A stretch of DNA of 64,000 nucleotides from Mikania micrantha (taxonomy: Eukaryota > Streptophyta > Magnoliopsida > Asterales > Asteraceae): assembly GCA_009363875.1 (NCBI GenBank), contig CM018691.1, positions 42,901,399 to 42,965,398 of the forward strand, given 5' to 3'. How positions within the stretch are numbered: position 1 is the first letter of the stretch; every line of letters begins with the position of its first letter. Shown in pieces: positions 33,857 through 46,422 of this stretch. The position numbers and the translations under genes are program-made. A model generated the notes under the pieces. The model saw only the letters and a program-made list of their open reading frames with translations. It did no database searches and was not told the origin of the DNA.

Positions 33857-36680
33857 GTGCAACCAGGAGCCCAAGCACCACGTGGAAGGGCTTTTGTCAT
33901 TGGAGCCAATGCTGCACGCCAAGACCCTAACGTGGTCACTGGTACATTTCTTATACATGACTCTTATGCATCTATTTTATTTGACACTGGTGCAGATCAG
34001 AGTTTTATTTCATCTGACTTTGCACGCCAACTTAATCTTACTAAGGAACCTTTAGAATCCCCATACATTATCGAAGTAGCGAACGGAAAGCAGGTTACAG
34101 TTAGCACTATACTTAGGAACTGCCCACTTACACTCACAGATCACACATTTATCATCGACTTGTTGCCGATGGAGTTGGGCAGTTTCGACATCATTGTGGG
34201 AATGGATTGGCTATCAATCAATAGAGTTGAAGTCATCTGTTCTGAAAATCTACTTCGGATTCCAATGACGAATGATCGTGTATTGGAAGTTCGTGGGGAT
34301 CTAGCAAAGAGAAACGTAAAGATCATATCATGCATAAAAGCGCGTAAGTGTCTACAAAAGAACTGTGTAGCTTTCTTGGCTCACGTGGTGGAGAAACAAG
34401 AAGACAAGAAAACTATTCAAGATGTGCCGATAGTAAAAGAATATCCTGAAGTGTTTCCAGAAGATCTACCTGGTTTGCCACCTGTGCGACCGGTAGAGTT
34501 TCGTATTAATTTAGTTCCTGGAGCAACACATGTTGCTAAATCCCCTTACAGGTTAGCACCTTCGGAGATGCAGGAGTTATCTAACCAATTGCAGGAGCTA
34601 CTGGATAAAGGTTTCATCCGACCGAGCTACTCGCCTTGGGGAGCTCCGGTTTTGTTTGTGAAAAAGAAGTATGGATCTTATCGGATATGCATAGACTACA
34701 GGGAACTAAACAAACTAACCATCAAGAATCGGTATCCATTGCCGTGGATTTATGATTTGTTTGATCAATTGAAAGGAGCTCAGTATTTTTCAAATATCGA
34801 TCTACGTTCCGGATAGCATCAACTTCGAGTGCAAGACGAAGACATACCAAAGACGACATTTCGTACCAGATACGGGCATTACGAGTTCATGGTGATGCCT
34901 TTCGGTTTGACAAATGCACCCGCGGTTTTCATGGATCTCATGAACCGTGTGTGTAAGCCGTATTTGGATCAATTTGTTATTATTTTCATTGATGACATAT
35001 TGATCTATTCTAAAGCAAGCAGAACATGAGCAACATCTTCGAACGATCTTGGAGCTGTTAAAGGAAGAGAAGCTCTATGCCAAATTCTCTAAGTGTGAGT
35101 TTTGGTTAAAAGAGGTTCAATTCCTAGGCCATGTTGTTAACAGTGAGGGAATACATGTTGATCCTGCCAAGATCGAGGCAATAAAAGATTGGGACACTCC
35201 AAAGACACTGACGGAAATACGTTCTTTTCTAGGCTTAGCAGGCTATTACACGAGGTTTATCTCGAACTTTTCTAAAATAGCCCTGCCACTCACAAAGCTA
35301 TCACAGAAAAGCGATCCGTTTGTTTGGGAGCAAAAGCAGGAAGAAGCCTTTCAAACTCAGAAACAAAAGCTATGTGATGCTCCGATCTTATCTCTCCCAG
35401 ATGGTTGCGATGACTTTGTAGTATACTGTGATGCCTCCCATCAGGGACTCGGTTGTGTACTGATGCAGCGAGACAAAGCCATTACTTATGCTTCAAGAAA
35501 ACTGAAGATTCATGAGAAGAACTACACAACTCATGATCTGGAGCTGGGAGCTGTGGTATTTGCTCTAAAGATCTGGAGACATTATCTATATGGCACCAAG
35601 TGTACCATATTTACTGATCACAAAAGTCTGCAACACATATTTGATAAGAAGGAACTCAACATGCGGCAGCGACGTTGGGTTGAGCTTTTAAATGACTATG
35701 ACTGTGTAATCAAGTATCATCCGAGCAAGGCAAACGTTGTGGCTGATGCCTTGAGCCGGAAGGAACGAGTCAAACCTTGCGCATCAGAGCAATGGGAATG
35801 ACTATGCAAACAAGCTTACATGAAAAGATTATGCAAGCACAACTGGAGGTTGTTGAACGGGAAAACCTGAAGAAAGAACTCGATTGTGGAGCGGAGAAAC
35901 ATTTGGAAACGAAATCCGATGGACTTGTTTGCTTCAAGGATCGCGTATGGATTCCTGCAGTGGATGAGTTAAGGAAGCTGATTTTTGATGAAGCGCACAA
36001 GACCAAGTACTCTGTGCATCCCGGTGCTGATAAAATGTATCAAGACTTACGTGCGTTTTATTGGTGGCCGGGCATGAAGAAAGACATAGCCGAGTATGTT
36101 GGTCGATGCCTTACGTGTGCTAAGGTGAAGGCAGAACACCAGAAACCTTCAGGTTTACTGGAACAGCCTGAAATTCCACTATGGAAGTTGGAACAAATAG
36201 CTATGGACTTTGTTACCAATATACCTCGCACTTCCAGTGGACATGACACTATTTGGCTTATCATTGATCGATTAACTAAGTCTACTCATTTCTTGCCAAT
36301 GCGAGAAACTTACACGATGGATAAACTAGCGAAACTTTACATCGACGAGATAGTGGTACGCCATGGTGTGCCATTGTCTATCATCTCAGATTGTGATAGA
36401 AGATTTATATCAAGGTTCTGGCAATCGTTACAGAAATCACTGGGGACGCAATTGAACTTGAGTACAACTTATCATCCACAAACGGATGGTCAAAGCGAGC
36501 GTACTATTCAGACCCTTGAGGATTTGCTGAGAACTTGTGTTCTAGACTTCGATGGTAATCGGGATTCTCACTTGCCACTAATCGAATTCTCCTACAACAA
36601 CAGTTATCACATGAGATCACATGAGAAACAAATACCCCCAATTGTTCGCAGAGGAAGCCGTACCCGATAGCAATGCTTAA
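33857..36680 (+). pseudogene. TK2 Pol: protease, RT, RNase H, partial integrase
   Basis: Protease FDTGADQSF and GMDWL; RT RICIDYRELNK and FIDDILIY; RNase H YCDASHQGLGCVLM; integrase HPGADKMYQ, CLTCAK, AMDFVTN, ISDCDRRF and GQSERT. Breaks: TAG at 34814-34816 in DLRSG(Y)HQ, frameshifts near 35015 and 35775, and ISDCDRRF in place of ISDRDSRF. After EFSYNNSYH the sequence jumps to the last residues of the chromodomain tail (MRNKYPQLFAEE), ending at TAA 36680. The integrase C-terminus and nearly all of the chromodomain are therefore deleted (about 0.7 kb by comparison with TK1). Confidence 0.9.
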
Positions 36681-36696
36681 ATTTCGGGACGAAATT

Positions 36697-36714
36697 TCTC
36701 TAACAAGGGGAGAC
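36697..36714 (+). other. TK2 polypurine tract
   Basis: AACAAGGGGAGAC directly before the second LTR. Confidence 0.85.
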
Positions 36715-37540
36715 TGTAACAACTGTGCCGAAAACGTCGCCGGAATATTGAACGGAACAGTGACGGCACAGTAACTCAAGTACAAACTATGCAAACTATC
36801 GATATACTATCAACAACGTAATACTTAACAGTAAACTATTATGCTATTGTTTCTGAAATCTGATTAAACGTAACAGTTTAACAGTCAGAAACACATCAGA
36901 CAACATTGAACGGTGATACTAATGCTTATTGATATGCTATTATGTGTAAACGTATGCGAGGTTAAACAAAACAAAACGATAACGGTTGTTGTTACGGAAT
37001 GTTAAACCGATGAGTTATTCGTATAGGTGACGATCTGTACGAGTGATTCTGATAGCTTAACGTTCTGAAATAATAACTGAGAAGTAGAAAACAAAAGTCG
37101 GAAAGCAAAACCATCGTCGTGTTCGTTCGAATGACGATTCGAATGAATACGCACGATGGTGACGCATTCTGACGAAACAATAACGAAAACGATGAAAGAT
37201 ACGAACGATCATAAATTCAAGGAAATAAAATATTTCCTATTTTACAATTTTGAAACTCGTCATTTAATAAATTAAATAAAACTATTTTAACAAATCGCGA
37301 ACGAATTAATAAACGCGTAAAAATATTAATTCGTTAAACTAATTAAATAAAAGCGTAAAATAATAAATTCGATATATAAATTAATACTATGATAATTAAA
37401 ATAATTTCTAACAATAATTGTATTTTAAATAGCCTAATATAATTCTTTTATTTAAAACCTACGAAAAACACGCGTTATGTTCCGGAAACGTAACGAAAAT
37501 GCGAACCGAGCAACAAAAACAAACCCGAACCCACACGGGC

Positions 37541-37548
37541 TATAAATA
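37541..37548 (+). promoter_or_regulatory. TATA box, TK2 second LTR
   Basis: TATAAATA, equivalent to 28704-28711. Confidence 0.68.
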
Positions 37549-37961
37549 CCCTAAATGAGTCCATTTTACTCATTTATCCTTTCTCCTTCTCCACCAAAAC
37601 CCTAATTCCCGGTTTTCAAGCCACCACTCCATTTTCAAACTTCAAAAGCTTGTAACTCACTCATTTCTTAACAAAATTGAGTGATTCTTTCGCCCACGCG
37701 TAGCTCTTGATGCCCTCTACACAAAAGTACAACGGATCTAAGCCAAACACTATTGAAACTCAAGGTATTTCGTATGCAAGATCTGTAAAAATAGAGTTTT
37801 CACCCTTTGGTTCGACCACCCTCATTACAAACGGTTCTACTCTTCTTTTTCTTGAACCTCAACCTTCAAAAACCAGCCCTAACACTCCCCATCCTCGAGC
37901 CACCTAGTACCAGGCTAAGAGCTAAGTTGGACAACCATAGTCCACCAAGGTCTTAAGTGGG

Positions 37962-38095
37962 TCGAATGACCCTATTCATTCGGCACTCATACTCCCCTCA
38001 TCTCATTCGACCAACTCCAACTTCATTCGACCATCATACCTCGAATGAGCCCATTCGCCAGTTAGCCTTGCCATTCGCCAATCCCATTTTCATTT
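37962..38095 (+). repeat. ATTCG/CGAAT cluster, TK2 second LTR (deleted form)
   Basis: Lacks the segment equal to 29142-29185, which includes the only full dyad. The join at 37977/37978 is flanked by TTC in the intact copy. Confidence 0.75.
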
Positions 38096-38221
38096 GGCCA
38101 AGGGGCCATATGGCAGCCATGTATTTTCAACCTACGACCAAGGCAACAACACATTCAGACCACATGTGATTTATTTTCAATCCATCTCTTGAGACTAGGG
38201 TTTGGCTAAGGTTCATTTGAG

Positions 38222-39010
38222 TGTTCGGCCCATGCAAGTTGTTAGCCTCAACAGGCCCAATAGTGGGCCCATACAGCCCTACATGTTGCCGGCCCAAAGG
38301 AAGGTCCAGTATGGCCGAGGCCCACCTAATTCTTGGCCTAATAGTTTCGTTTCCTTGTCCTAATTTTGATGCAATGGACCTAAGGCCATTGATTCTACTA
38401 AATTCCCTTTAACAGCCCAAGACAATAGTTGAGGTTCCATAGATATGCCCACTAGATTGGCCAAGGCCCTTCTGTTGCGGCTCAATCTTAATATTTTTGG
38501 CCACCTTGATTTATTGGGCTCAATACCTAGTACAATAGCATGCCCATCTAGATGTGGCCCATCACCAAGTAGGTGGCACAACAGCCCAACAGTGTGGCCC
38601 ACTTCCTATTTTGTTTGGCCAGCCCAGCCGGCTAAGGTCCATTAATTGGCCCATACAAAGTTGATCAGGCCCACAGTACAAACAACTCTTCTTGGCCCAA
38701 CAACAACTAATCAGGCCCAACATAAGTTTCATTCGGCCCAAACATGTTATCTGGCCCACTATTCATGTTTCATGTCTAACAGATTCTTTGACCCAACCTA
38801 TTTTTAACCCAACAGCCCCAAATCCTTGGCCCACACTTGTTTCAGCCCAAATAAGGGAGGCCCATCTTGGCCCACGAACTGTTTTGGTGAAGGCCTAAGA
38901 TAAAACCTATTAGGCCCAACAAATCGAGCCCAAGGCCCATAGAATTCAACTCAAGGCCCAATGCCTAGCCATTAAGGTTTAATTGGCCCAACTCAATTTG
39001 TTTGGCCCAC
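38222..39010 (+). repeat. GGCCCA array, TK2 second LTR
   Basis: Same positions and polarity as the first LTR, with a few motifs lost to point changes. Confidence 0.72.
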
Positions 39011-39540
39011 ATGACTAATGAACTACTATAACTCTTTAATTCAACACTAGTTATGGTGATATACATGATAATCAAGGAATTACTACAAAGGTGGAAACTT
39101 TTTGCAATACGGTTTTATAACATTTATAGCATGGTATTCATGAAACAACAATTGGTTTTAATGTAAAATAGATGAAACAATAATAACTCAAAGAAAGTCT
39201 ATGGATTACAAGGATCAATAACAAATAAAGATGGGCCAGACAATGACTGAGAACTTTGAGTGCTAGCCAAACCTTATGGCTAACACTTACACACACAAAT
39301 CATTCATAAACTTATACTTACAAATTTGAACAACGTGAAATCAATACAGGATCGTGAAAACTATATCAATTACAACAAAGAGCGCGTGCATTCTTGTTTG
39401 AGACTAAGTCAACTACCACAACTGCAAGGTGAGTTCATTGTCCCTTTTCAAACTATTTTGGTTTTTAACTCGGGACTGAGAAGCATGTTATACATTTTAA
39501 AATAAATGTTTTAAATTTAACAAAATGCTTTTATACTATT

Positions 39541-39735
39541 GATTATGCCAAGTGCTAAAGGCATAAGACACTATTCAAACTAAATGCTATTTGATTATGC
39601 CAAGTGCTAAAGGCATAAGACACTATTCAAACTAAATGCTATTTGATTATGCCAAGTGCTAAAGGCATAATACACTATTCAAACTAAATGCTATTTGATT
39701 ATGCCAAGTGCTAAAGGCATAAGCTACTTTCTAAT
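39541..39735 (+). repeat. 52-bp tandem repeat, TK2 second LTR
   Basis: Units begin at 39541, 39593, 39645 and 39697, the same copy number as in the first LTR. Confidence 0.9.
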
Positions 39736-40133
39736 ACTAAAGCTATGTGATAATACCAAGTGCTAAGGGTATTTACTATCTGATGATGCTATTGTGGATG
39801 CTAATGCTAAGAGGTTATGCTACAAGCTAATGTTATGAGTCATGCTAAATACTAAGACTACGGGTTAAACTAAATGCTAGTACTATAGGCTTATGCTACA
39901 AATTTACACTAAGGGTTATGCTTAATACTAATGCTATGAAACTATGCTACTTGATAAGGCTATGGGTTTGATGCTAGAGACTAATGTAAACATTAAAGGC
40001 TAATGATGCTATAGTGCTATGGGGATACTAAATACAAACATGCATACATACATACACATTGAATACTTGAAGCTATGGATACTATGTACTCTTGAATGCT
40101 ATGTGATTGCCATGCTCAAACAACGGTTTGGCC

Positions 40134-40436
40134 TCTCAATGCTTGCCTTACCGGTTGTAAAGCTAGTTCTTGTGCACAAGTTACGTAAATGCTGGAATCT
40201 TTGAATGCTAAAACTATTGGCTATGGAAGAACAATACTTGGTCTCTTAGTGCTTGCCTTCATGTGTTCTTCCTAGTCGGGACTGTAAGAACAATAGTTGG
40301 TCTCTCAGTGCTTGCCTTCATGTGTTCTTCACAGTCGGGACTAGAAGACATCAACTATGGTCTCTCAGTGCTTGCCATAGGGTGTCCTTCACAGTCTCAA
40401 TCGAGGAAATGGACTGATGGCCTCTTAGTGCTTGCC
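40134..40436 (+). repeat. CTCTYARTGCTTGCC repeat, 5 copies
   Basis: Copies near 40134, 40243, 40302, 40362 and 40422: one more ~60-bp unit than the first LTR. Confidence 0.82.
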
Positions 40437-40804
40437 ATGCAGTGTTTCCCAAAACTATTTACACACATGAACAGTAACTAGGACGATATTGATGATCCTT
40501 ATTTGACTTTGTGTCATCATGGAAATTCTCTATCTACCCCTATGTTGCTAATTTCACACTTAACTAGTATGGATTGATATTGGATTCCTTCGGGCATCCA
40601 GTTGTTCATTCTAGTGACTCTCATGTTATACTCTCGGATGCTATGGGGAAACTTACAAACAAAAGTGCTTAAAACTATGATGGGGAAACTAGATGGATGG
40701 GTAGGTTAAAGGCTTAATTATTATTAATAACAGTGTCATATCCGGATTAGTATGTGGTGGGACGGCGTCTAGGCGGGTTGTAGGCTTGACCCAGGGGTAT
40801 GCCC

Positions 40805-40814
40805 TATATATAAG
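40805..40814 (+). promoter_or_regulatory. Second TATA-like site, TK2 second LTR
   Basis: TATATATAAG, equivalent to 31969-31978. Confidence 0.45.
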
Positions 40815-41320
40815 CATACCGATTTGGATTTTACATGTGGAGTTAATAAGGTTAAGGTTTTACCGAAAGGAGTTTGTTAAAGCTATTTAAACTTATAAAC
40901 TACATGAACTCGACAACCATTGTGTTGACTTTGTTTTCTTACATGCTTTCTCAGGTGATGCACATGTTTAAGCTTTAGCTATTGGATAGCATGCTAGGCA
41001 GCCCGTTTAGAGGAGCTAGCAGACTTTTGAAAGCACATCTTTTGTGGATAATACGAATCTCTTTTGATATCTTGTACAGATACAAGATAGAAACATTTGA
41101 TTCTTTTGGATAGGTTTACTTAGTTAAATTATTAAACATTGACATTGTAATTTAACTTTGTAATCATCTTTCAATGCTTTATTGTGCTTTAGATATTCTT
41201 AACATTGATGCTATGTAAACAATCTGATCAACCCGATTATCACTCACGATATCGCGCCCCGGGAACCTTCCGCCCGACGGGGACTCCGATCCAACCCCGC
41301 TGGCCCGGGGTGTGACAGAT

Positions 41321-41332
41321 TGGTATCAGAGC
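41321..41332 (+). other. Second TK2 primer-binding site
   Basis: TGGTATCAGAGC after the second LTR, which shows that another internal region starts here. Confidence 0.9.
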
Positions 41333-41477
41333 TCAAGGTTATAGAGAATAGTAGGTCATTTACTTAAATGGTTTGGCCTAGACTATAACTTAGGGACCCT
41401 CATATAGAGAACATAAGATTTAAGTATGCATTTTGTCTTCAGCATTCGATCACTGCACTAATCAATATCTTTTGGTT

Positions 41478-42094
41478 ATGATCAGAATGCCGCCAAGAAG
41501 GCAACAGTCCTCGCAAGTCTCTACACCACACTCATCTACTCCTACACCACTAGATTCACCACCGCCACTGCCACCTCCTCCTCCACACTCCCCAACACCT
41601 GGTTCAAGCAATGTTCAGACGATAGATCCTGCTACTATCGCTTTGGCGACACTACTGAGCACTCAACTTACAAGCCAGCTGAAAGATGTCATCCCAGAGA
41701 TGATAAACAGAATCCAAAGTCACGGCAACAACTCTGGTCACACTACGGGGGAAGCTAGTGGAAACACTAGCCACACTTCAGACTGCTCCTACAAATCCTT
41801 CGTAGGATGCAAACCTCCAAGCTTTACCGGTGCTGAAGGAGCTGTTGGACTTATCCAATGGCTTGAAAAGATGGAAAATACTCTGGACATTAGCGGTTGT
41901 CTAGAGCATCATAAAGTTCGCTATGCAGCTGGTTCGTTCAGCAAGCGAGCTTTAACATGGTGGAACGCACAAATCAGGGCAAAGGGAAGGGATGAAGCAA
42001 TGGCTATGCCCTGGGCAGAGTTTAAGCTACTTCTGAGAAATGAATTTTGTCCGAAGCATGAACTGCAACAGCTGGAAATCGAGCTCTCGAATCA
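41478..42094 (+). pseudogene. TK2 second Gag copy, truncated
   Basis: MIRMPPRRQQSSQ start. It is nearly identical to the first gag and open for about 205 codons through ELQQLEIELSNH. It then breaks into GB RT sequence (QPKLLIV is the out-of-frame reading of GB). It keeps PPRR, as in TK1, where the first copy has PSRR. Confidence 0.9.
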
Positions 42095-44270
42095 TATGCA
42101 GCACTTGCAGCCAAAGCTCCTTATCGTTTAGCACCCTCTGAGATGCAAGAGCTTTCAGGTCAATTACAGGAACTATTAGAAAAAGGTTTTATTAGACCTA
42201 GTTTCTCTCCCTGTGGAGCACCAATTCTTTTTGTGAAAAAGAATGATGGTTCATTCAGGATGTGCATTGACTACAGGGAACTCAATAAACTGACAATCAA
42301 AAATCGTTATCCATTACCACGTAGTTTGATATGTTACAAGGCGCTACTTATTTTTCAAAAATTGATTTAAGATCCGGATATCATCAGTTACGAATTCATG
42401 ATGATGATGCTCCTAAAACTGCTTTTAGAACTCGATACAGAAATTATGAATTTTTAGTAATGTCGTTTTGATTAACAAATGCACCTGGAGTTTTCATGGA
42501 TGTGATGAATCAAGTTTGTAGGCCTTATTTGGATAAGTTTGTGATTGTGTTTATTGATGACATTCTCATTTATTCTCCTAACCAACAAGAACATGCTAAA
42601 CACTTGAAACTAATTCTAGAACTTTTGGCACGTGAGAAATTATATGTCAAATTCTGAAAGTGTGAATTTTTGTTACGAGAAGTTCAATTTCTTGGGCACG
42701 TAGTAAATGAGAACGGTATTCAAGTGGATCCCAGTAAGATGGAGGCTGTGAAACAATGGGAAACACCACGAACCCCAACTGAAACACATCAATTCTTAGG
42801 ACCAGGCAGGTTATTATCGTCGATTCATCAAGAAATTTTCAAAGATAGCCTTGCCACTAACCACATTGACACAGAAAAAATCAACCATTTATGTGGGGTA
42901 CCCAACAGGAGGAGGCATTCCAACTGTTGAAACACAAACTCTAAAATGCACCTATCTTGGCATTACCGGAAGGTACTGATAATTTCACACTATACTGTGA
43001 TGCTTCTCGTCAAGGTCTTGGGTGTGTGTAAACGGAGAAAGATAAGGTAATTGCTTACGCTTCGTGACAACTGAAAGCACATGAGAAGAACTATACCTCT
43101 CATGATCTAGAACTTGGTGCATTGGTGTTTGCACTTAAGATTTGAAGACAATCTATATGGAACCAAGTGTATGGTATACACTGATCACAAAAGTCTTCAA
43201 CACATTCTAGATCAGAAAATCTTGAACATGCGACAAAGGCGGTGGGTAGCACTTTTAAATGATTATGATTGTGAAATTTGTTATCACCCAGGCAAAGCGA
43301 ATGTCATTGCCGATGCCTTGAGTCGCAAGGAAAGAGTCAAACCTTTACGTGTAAAAGCAATAGGGATGAAAATTTGAACCAGTCTAATTCCTCAAATCAA
43401 AGAAGCTCAGCAACAAGCTTTACAAGCAACGAACTACCCTGCTGAGGAACTAAGGGGATTAGACAAGCAACTCGAAACCAAGACTGACGAAGTACTGTAT
43501 TTTAAATGCCGAATTTGGGTTCCTTTATTCGGTAACTCCAGAACGATCATCTTGGATGAGGAGCACAAATCCAGGTAATCTATTCATCCAGGTGCTAATA
43601 AAATGTGTAAAGATCTTAGAGATTATTATTGGTGGCATGGAATGAAGAAACACATAGCCAAATACGTGGATAGATGCTTAACATGACTCAAAGTTAAGAT
43701 GGAACATCAAACACCTTATGGATTATGACAACAACCTGAGACTCCCATGTGGAAATGGGATCAGATCGCAATGGATTTTATCACTAAACTACCCAGAACA
43801 TCACGTAATCATGACTCTATATGGGTTATCGTTGATCGTCTTACTAAATCTGCGCATTTCTTACCCATCCGAGAAGATTACTCTATGGATCGATTCGCTA
43901 AACTCTATGTTAATTAAATTGTATCTCGACATGGAGTACCAATCTCTATCATTTCTGACAGAGATAGTCGATTTATGTCACGAGTTCAATTACCTCTTGA
44001 AATTAGTAACATTCATGATGTCTTTCATGTATCAAACCTGAAAAGTGCCTAGTTGACGAATCATTGACCGTACCTCTCGAAGAAATTCAAATTGATGAAA
44101 AACTACAGTTCAGTGAAGAACCAGTAAAGGTGATGGACAAGGAATGAAAGTGTTTAAACGTAGTAGCATACCCATCGTTAAAATTCGATGGAATTCACAA
44201 CGTGGACCTGAGTATACGTGGGAACGTGAAGATCGAACGAAAGAAAAGTACCCACACCTATTCTCATAAA
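42095..44270 (+). pseudogene. GB Pol remnant: RT, RNase H, integrase, chromodomain
   Basis: RT: RLAPSEMQELSGQLQELLEKG, RMCIDYRELNKL, FIDDILIYSPN. RNase H: YCDASRQGLG, TDHKSLQHIL. Integrase: HPGANKMC-like zinc region, AMDFITKLPRTS, ISDRDSRFMS. A deletion near 43985 then joins directly to the C-terminal NIHDVFHVSNLK block, and a chromodomain (PIVKIRWNSQRGPEYTWERED) ends KYPHLFS at TAA 44268. There are many stops and frameshifts (for example near 42317, 42470, 42655, 43030, 43376 and 43915). Confidence 0.87.
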
Positions 44271-44317
44271 CGATTGTTATCAAGTAAGTCTTCACTAAAT
44301 TTCGGGACGAAATTTCT

Positions 44318-44332
44318 CTAACAAGAGGAGAC
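44318..44332 (+). other. GB polypurine tract
   Basis: AACAAGAGGAGAC just before the LTR start TGTGACAATTACAG. Confidence 0.8.
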
Positions 44333-46422
44333 TGTGACAATTACAGTAGAGAATTACACCATCAATGACATGAGCACATTTGGTTGCGCTTGAAATTCAC
44401 GTTGATTTAGCAATTTTAATTATTACAGAATGATCGTACGCTAGATATGGTGAACGTAGGCGGAACCGTGCACGAAACGGAGTTACGGATCCAAAAATTT
44501 GAGAAAACTGGCCCAGGAGGTACGCCTAGCGCCAATGCTTCTAGCTAGGTTGTATGCCTAGAGCCCACAAAACGAATCTGAATCTCCCTCCCCGCTCGCT
44601 ACGCTCTAGGCCAAACGTCTAGCCGGGGCGGTGCGCCTGGCTTGGTTTTGGTCGGTTGAAGAGTTTAAAAGATCAGATTGCATCCAGAAGTTATATTCTT
44701 CCTCTATCTCGACCATAAACTATTTTCAGAAGAAAAATCAGCTCCTTGAACCATAAAAACTCCATCTTGAAGGTGTCTAAATATCCCAATCGTACCAGGG
44801 ATCGTATCTACAAGTCTAGATCATTGTTCTACGCTCAGAAATCCGTCAGATTAGGTAACGGTTCATTTTAACCTTCTAGTTAATAATGGTTGATTAGATC
44901 TTTAATTTGAACGTAATGATATAGTTAGGGTTGTTGATTATTTCCTAGATGATGGCTAGGATTAATTATAAACGAATAACTCGAAATGTTAACGACTAAA
45001 TCCTTGTTTTGATCCGTTGTAATGCCCAGTTTGCATGAAATCATACCCATGATTGTAACGGTTTAAATCATTTGATTATGACAATGTAGGTGATTAGTTT
45101 TATTAATCTTTGAAATGCAAGGTTAAATTTATGTGTATCAAACTAATCACAATCGTTTCGTTAACATACTCATTGGAATGATTATATAATGTTTATGATA
45201 ACAGTCATATTAGTATGTTAAACATGGTTATCAAACCTATTCTAATGCTACATTGTGATATTTTTATGATATTTGGGAAATAAATAACAAGGATTGATCA
45301 TTCTTAAGCCATTAATCTGTCTAGAAATTGTTTCAGCATCATAATCAGCAACATTAACTTGATCTGAGATTATTCTGATTAATCAAACATGTCATCAACT
45401 GTGTATCAGGAACCTAAATCAGTATAGGTTCCTACATTATCATACATTGTATGATATGACATCCAAATCTTAATTAAAAACCAAAAATCGGTTCGATGAC
45501 TGTCAAGGGAATGTATTTGACATTGAACATTCAGACAGATCTAATCAGTAAATTAAAACATAAGTAACTAATTTAACATAAATTAATGCAGAATTTAGTT
45601 ATCATTTCTATTCTACGTGTGATCGTATCATTTTCCTGACTTCAGGTAAGTTTCGTACAACCCTTTTCTTTTTAATATTTTATAAACATTAGGGTATCAT
45701 TATGGAATTATTTCTTGAACATATAATATGTATCACTGTTATCTGCATGATTTCATGTGATTTGTTGAGAACTTATGGATTTCATGGGATTTTTCCCGGA
45801 AAACAAAACTCTATCACGGAACTTAAACGTCCTCATTTACTGAATTGTTTCTAGTGAACCCATGTGGGGCCAAACAGGGAACAATGATAGTACTATCGGC
45901 TGACAAACCATTTGCTAGGAGTCTACAACTCCCCGTGCTATGAATGTTTTTTAACTGTTTCAGAACTTCTTAATGTAGTGATAGACATTAAACAAAGAGG
46001 CATTAAGATGTTACCGGTGGGTAGTATCTTATAGAACAAGAATTGTTCGAAAGGAACTAGATACGAGTACATGGTTATCTGGAACTGAACATTTTGAGAA
46101 CTTGTACATCATATCATATTGTTGAACTTGAACTAACGAACTCACCAGCTTTTTGCTGATCTTTACAATTTAAACCTTTTTGTAGGGATACAGTGACACA
46201 CGGTGAGGCATCACTTCAATCATTAGTAATTAAAAAAGTCAGTTTTATAATAAACTTAGTTGTAAATTATAAGGTTGTTTGTAATGAAGAAACCATGTAA
46301 TGTAATTACTTTAAATTAATCTGTGTGTTGTGATATTGTATCAAGTAAGTCACAACTCATCTCTGAGACATCACCACTATGCTTCCACAGCCTTCTCAGT
46401 GACATCATCAACAGGTGACGAG
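44333..46422 (+). repeat. GB 3' LTR (2.09 kb, last ~16 bp missing)
   Basis: Starts TGTGACAATTACAG and aligns in inverted orientation with the GA LTR. It stops at ...AACAGGTGACGAG, where GA continues AGGTGGTGGTGTGACA. GC protease sequence (minus strand) follows at once. Confidence 0.85.

Larger units (their letters stand above)
36715..41317 (+). repeat. TK2 second LTR (4603 bp)
   Basis: Collinear with the first LTR, with scattered substitutions, a changed 15-25 bp segment at its start, a 44-bp deletion in the ATTCG cluster, and one extra 60-bp repeat. Its end is followed by another primer site instead of flanking DNA. Confidence 0.92.
27896..42094 (+). mobile_element. TK2: Tekay-type Gypsy, LTR-internal-LTR-partial internal
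   Basis: Two LTRs of about 4.6 kb (27896-32459 and 36715-41317) flank one internal region. After the second LTR a second primer site and a second gag copy follow for 777 bp before breaking into GB at 42094/42095. The unit is therefore a remnant of a tandem array or of an unequal recombination between LTRs, later trimmed. The internal region lost integrase C-terminal and chromodomain sequence. It belongs to the same superfamily as TK1 (gag start MIRMP, similar LTR blocks). Confidence 0.92.
25786..46422 (+). mobile_element. GB: Tekay-like Gypsy element split by TK2
   Basis: Plus strand: leader and gag (25786-27895), then the TK2 block (27896-42094), then RT to chromodomain (42095-44270), polypurine tract and 3' LTR (44333-46422). 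The protease breaks off after GMDWLFNN and coding resumes shortly before APYRLAPSEM, so about 300 bp of GB are missing at the TK2 site. The 5' LTR is absent. The 3' LTR lacks its last ~16 bp. Confidence 0.85.
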
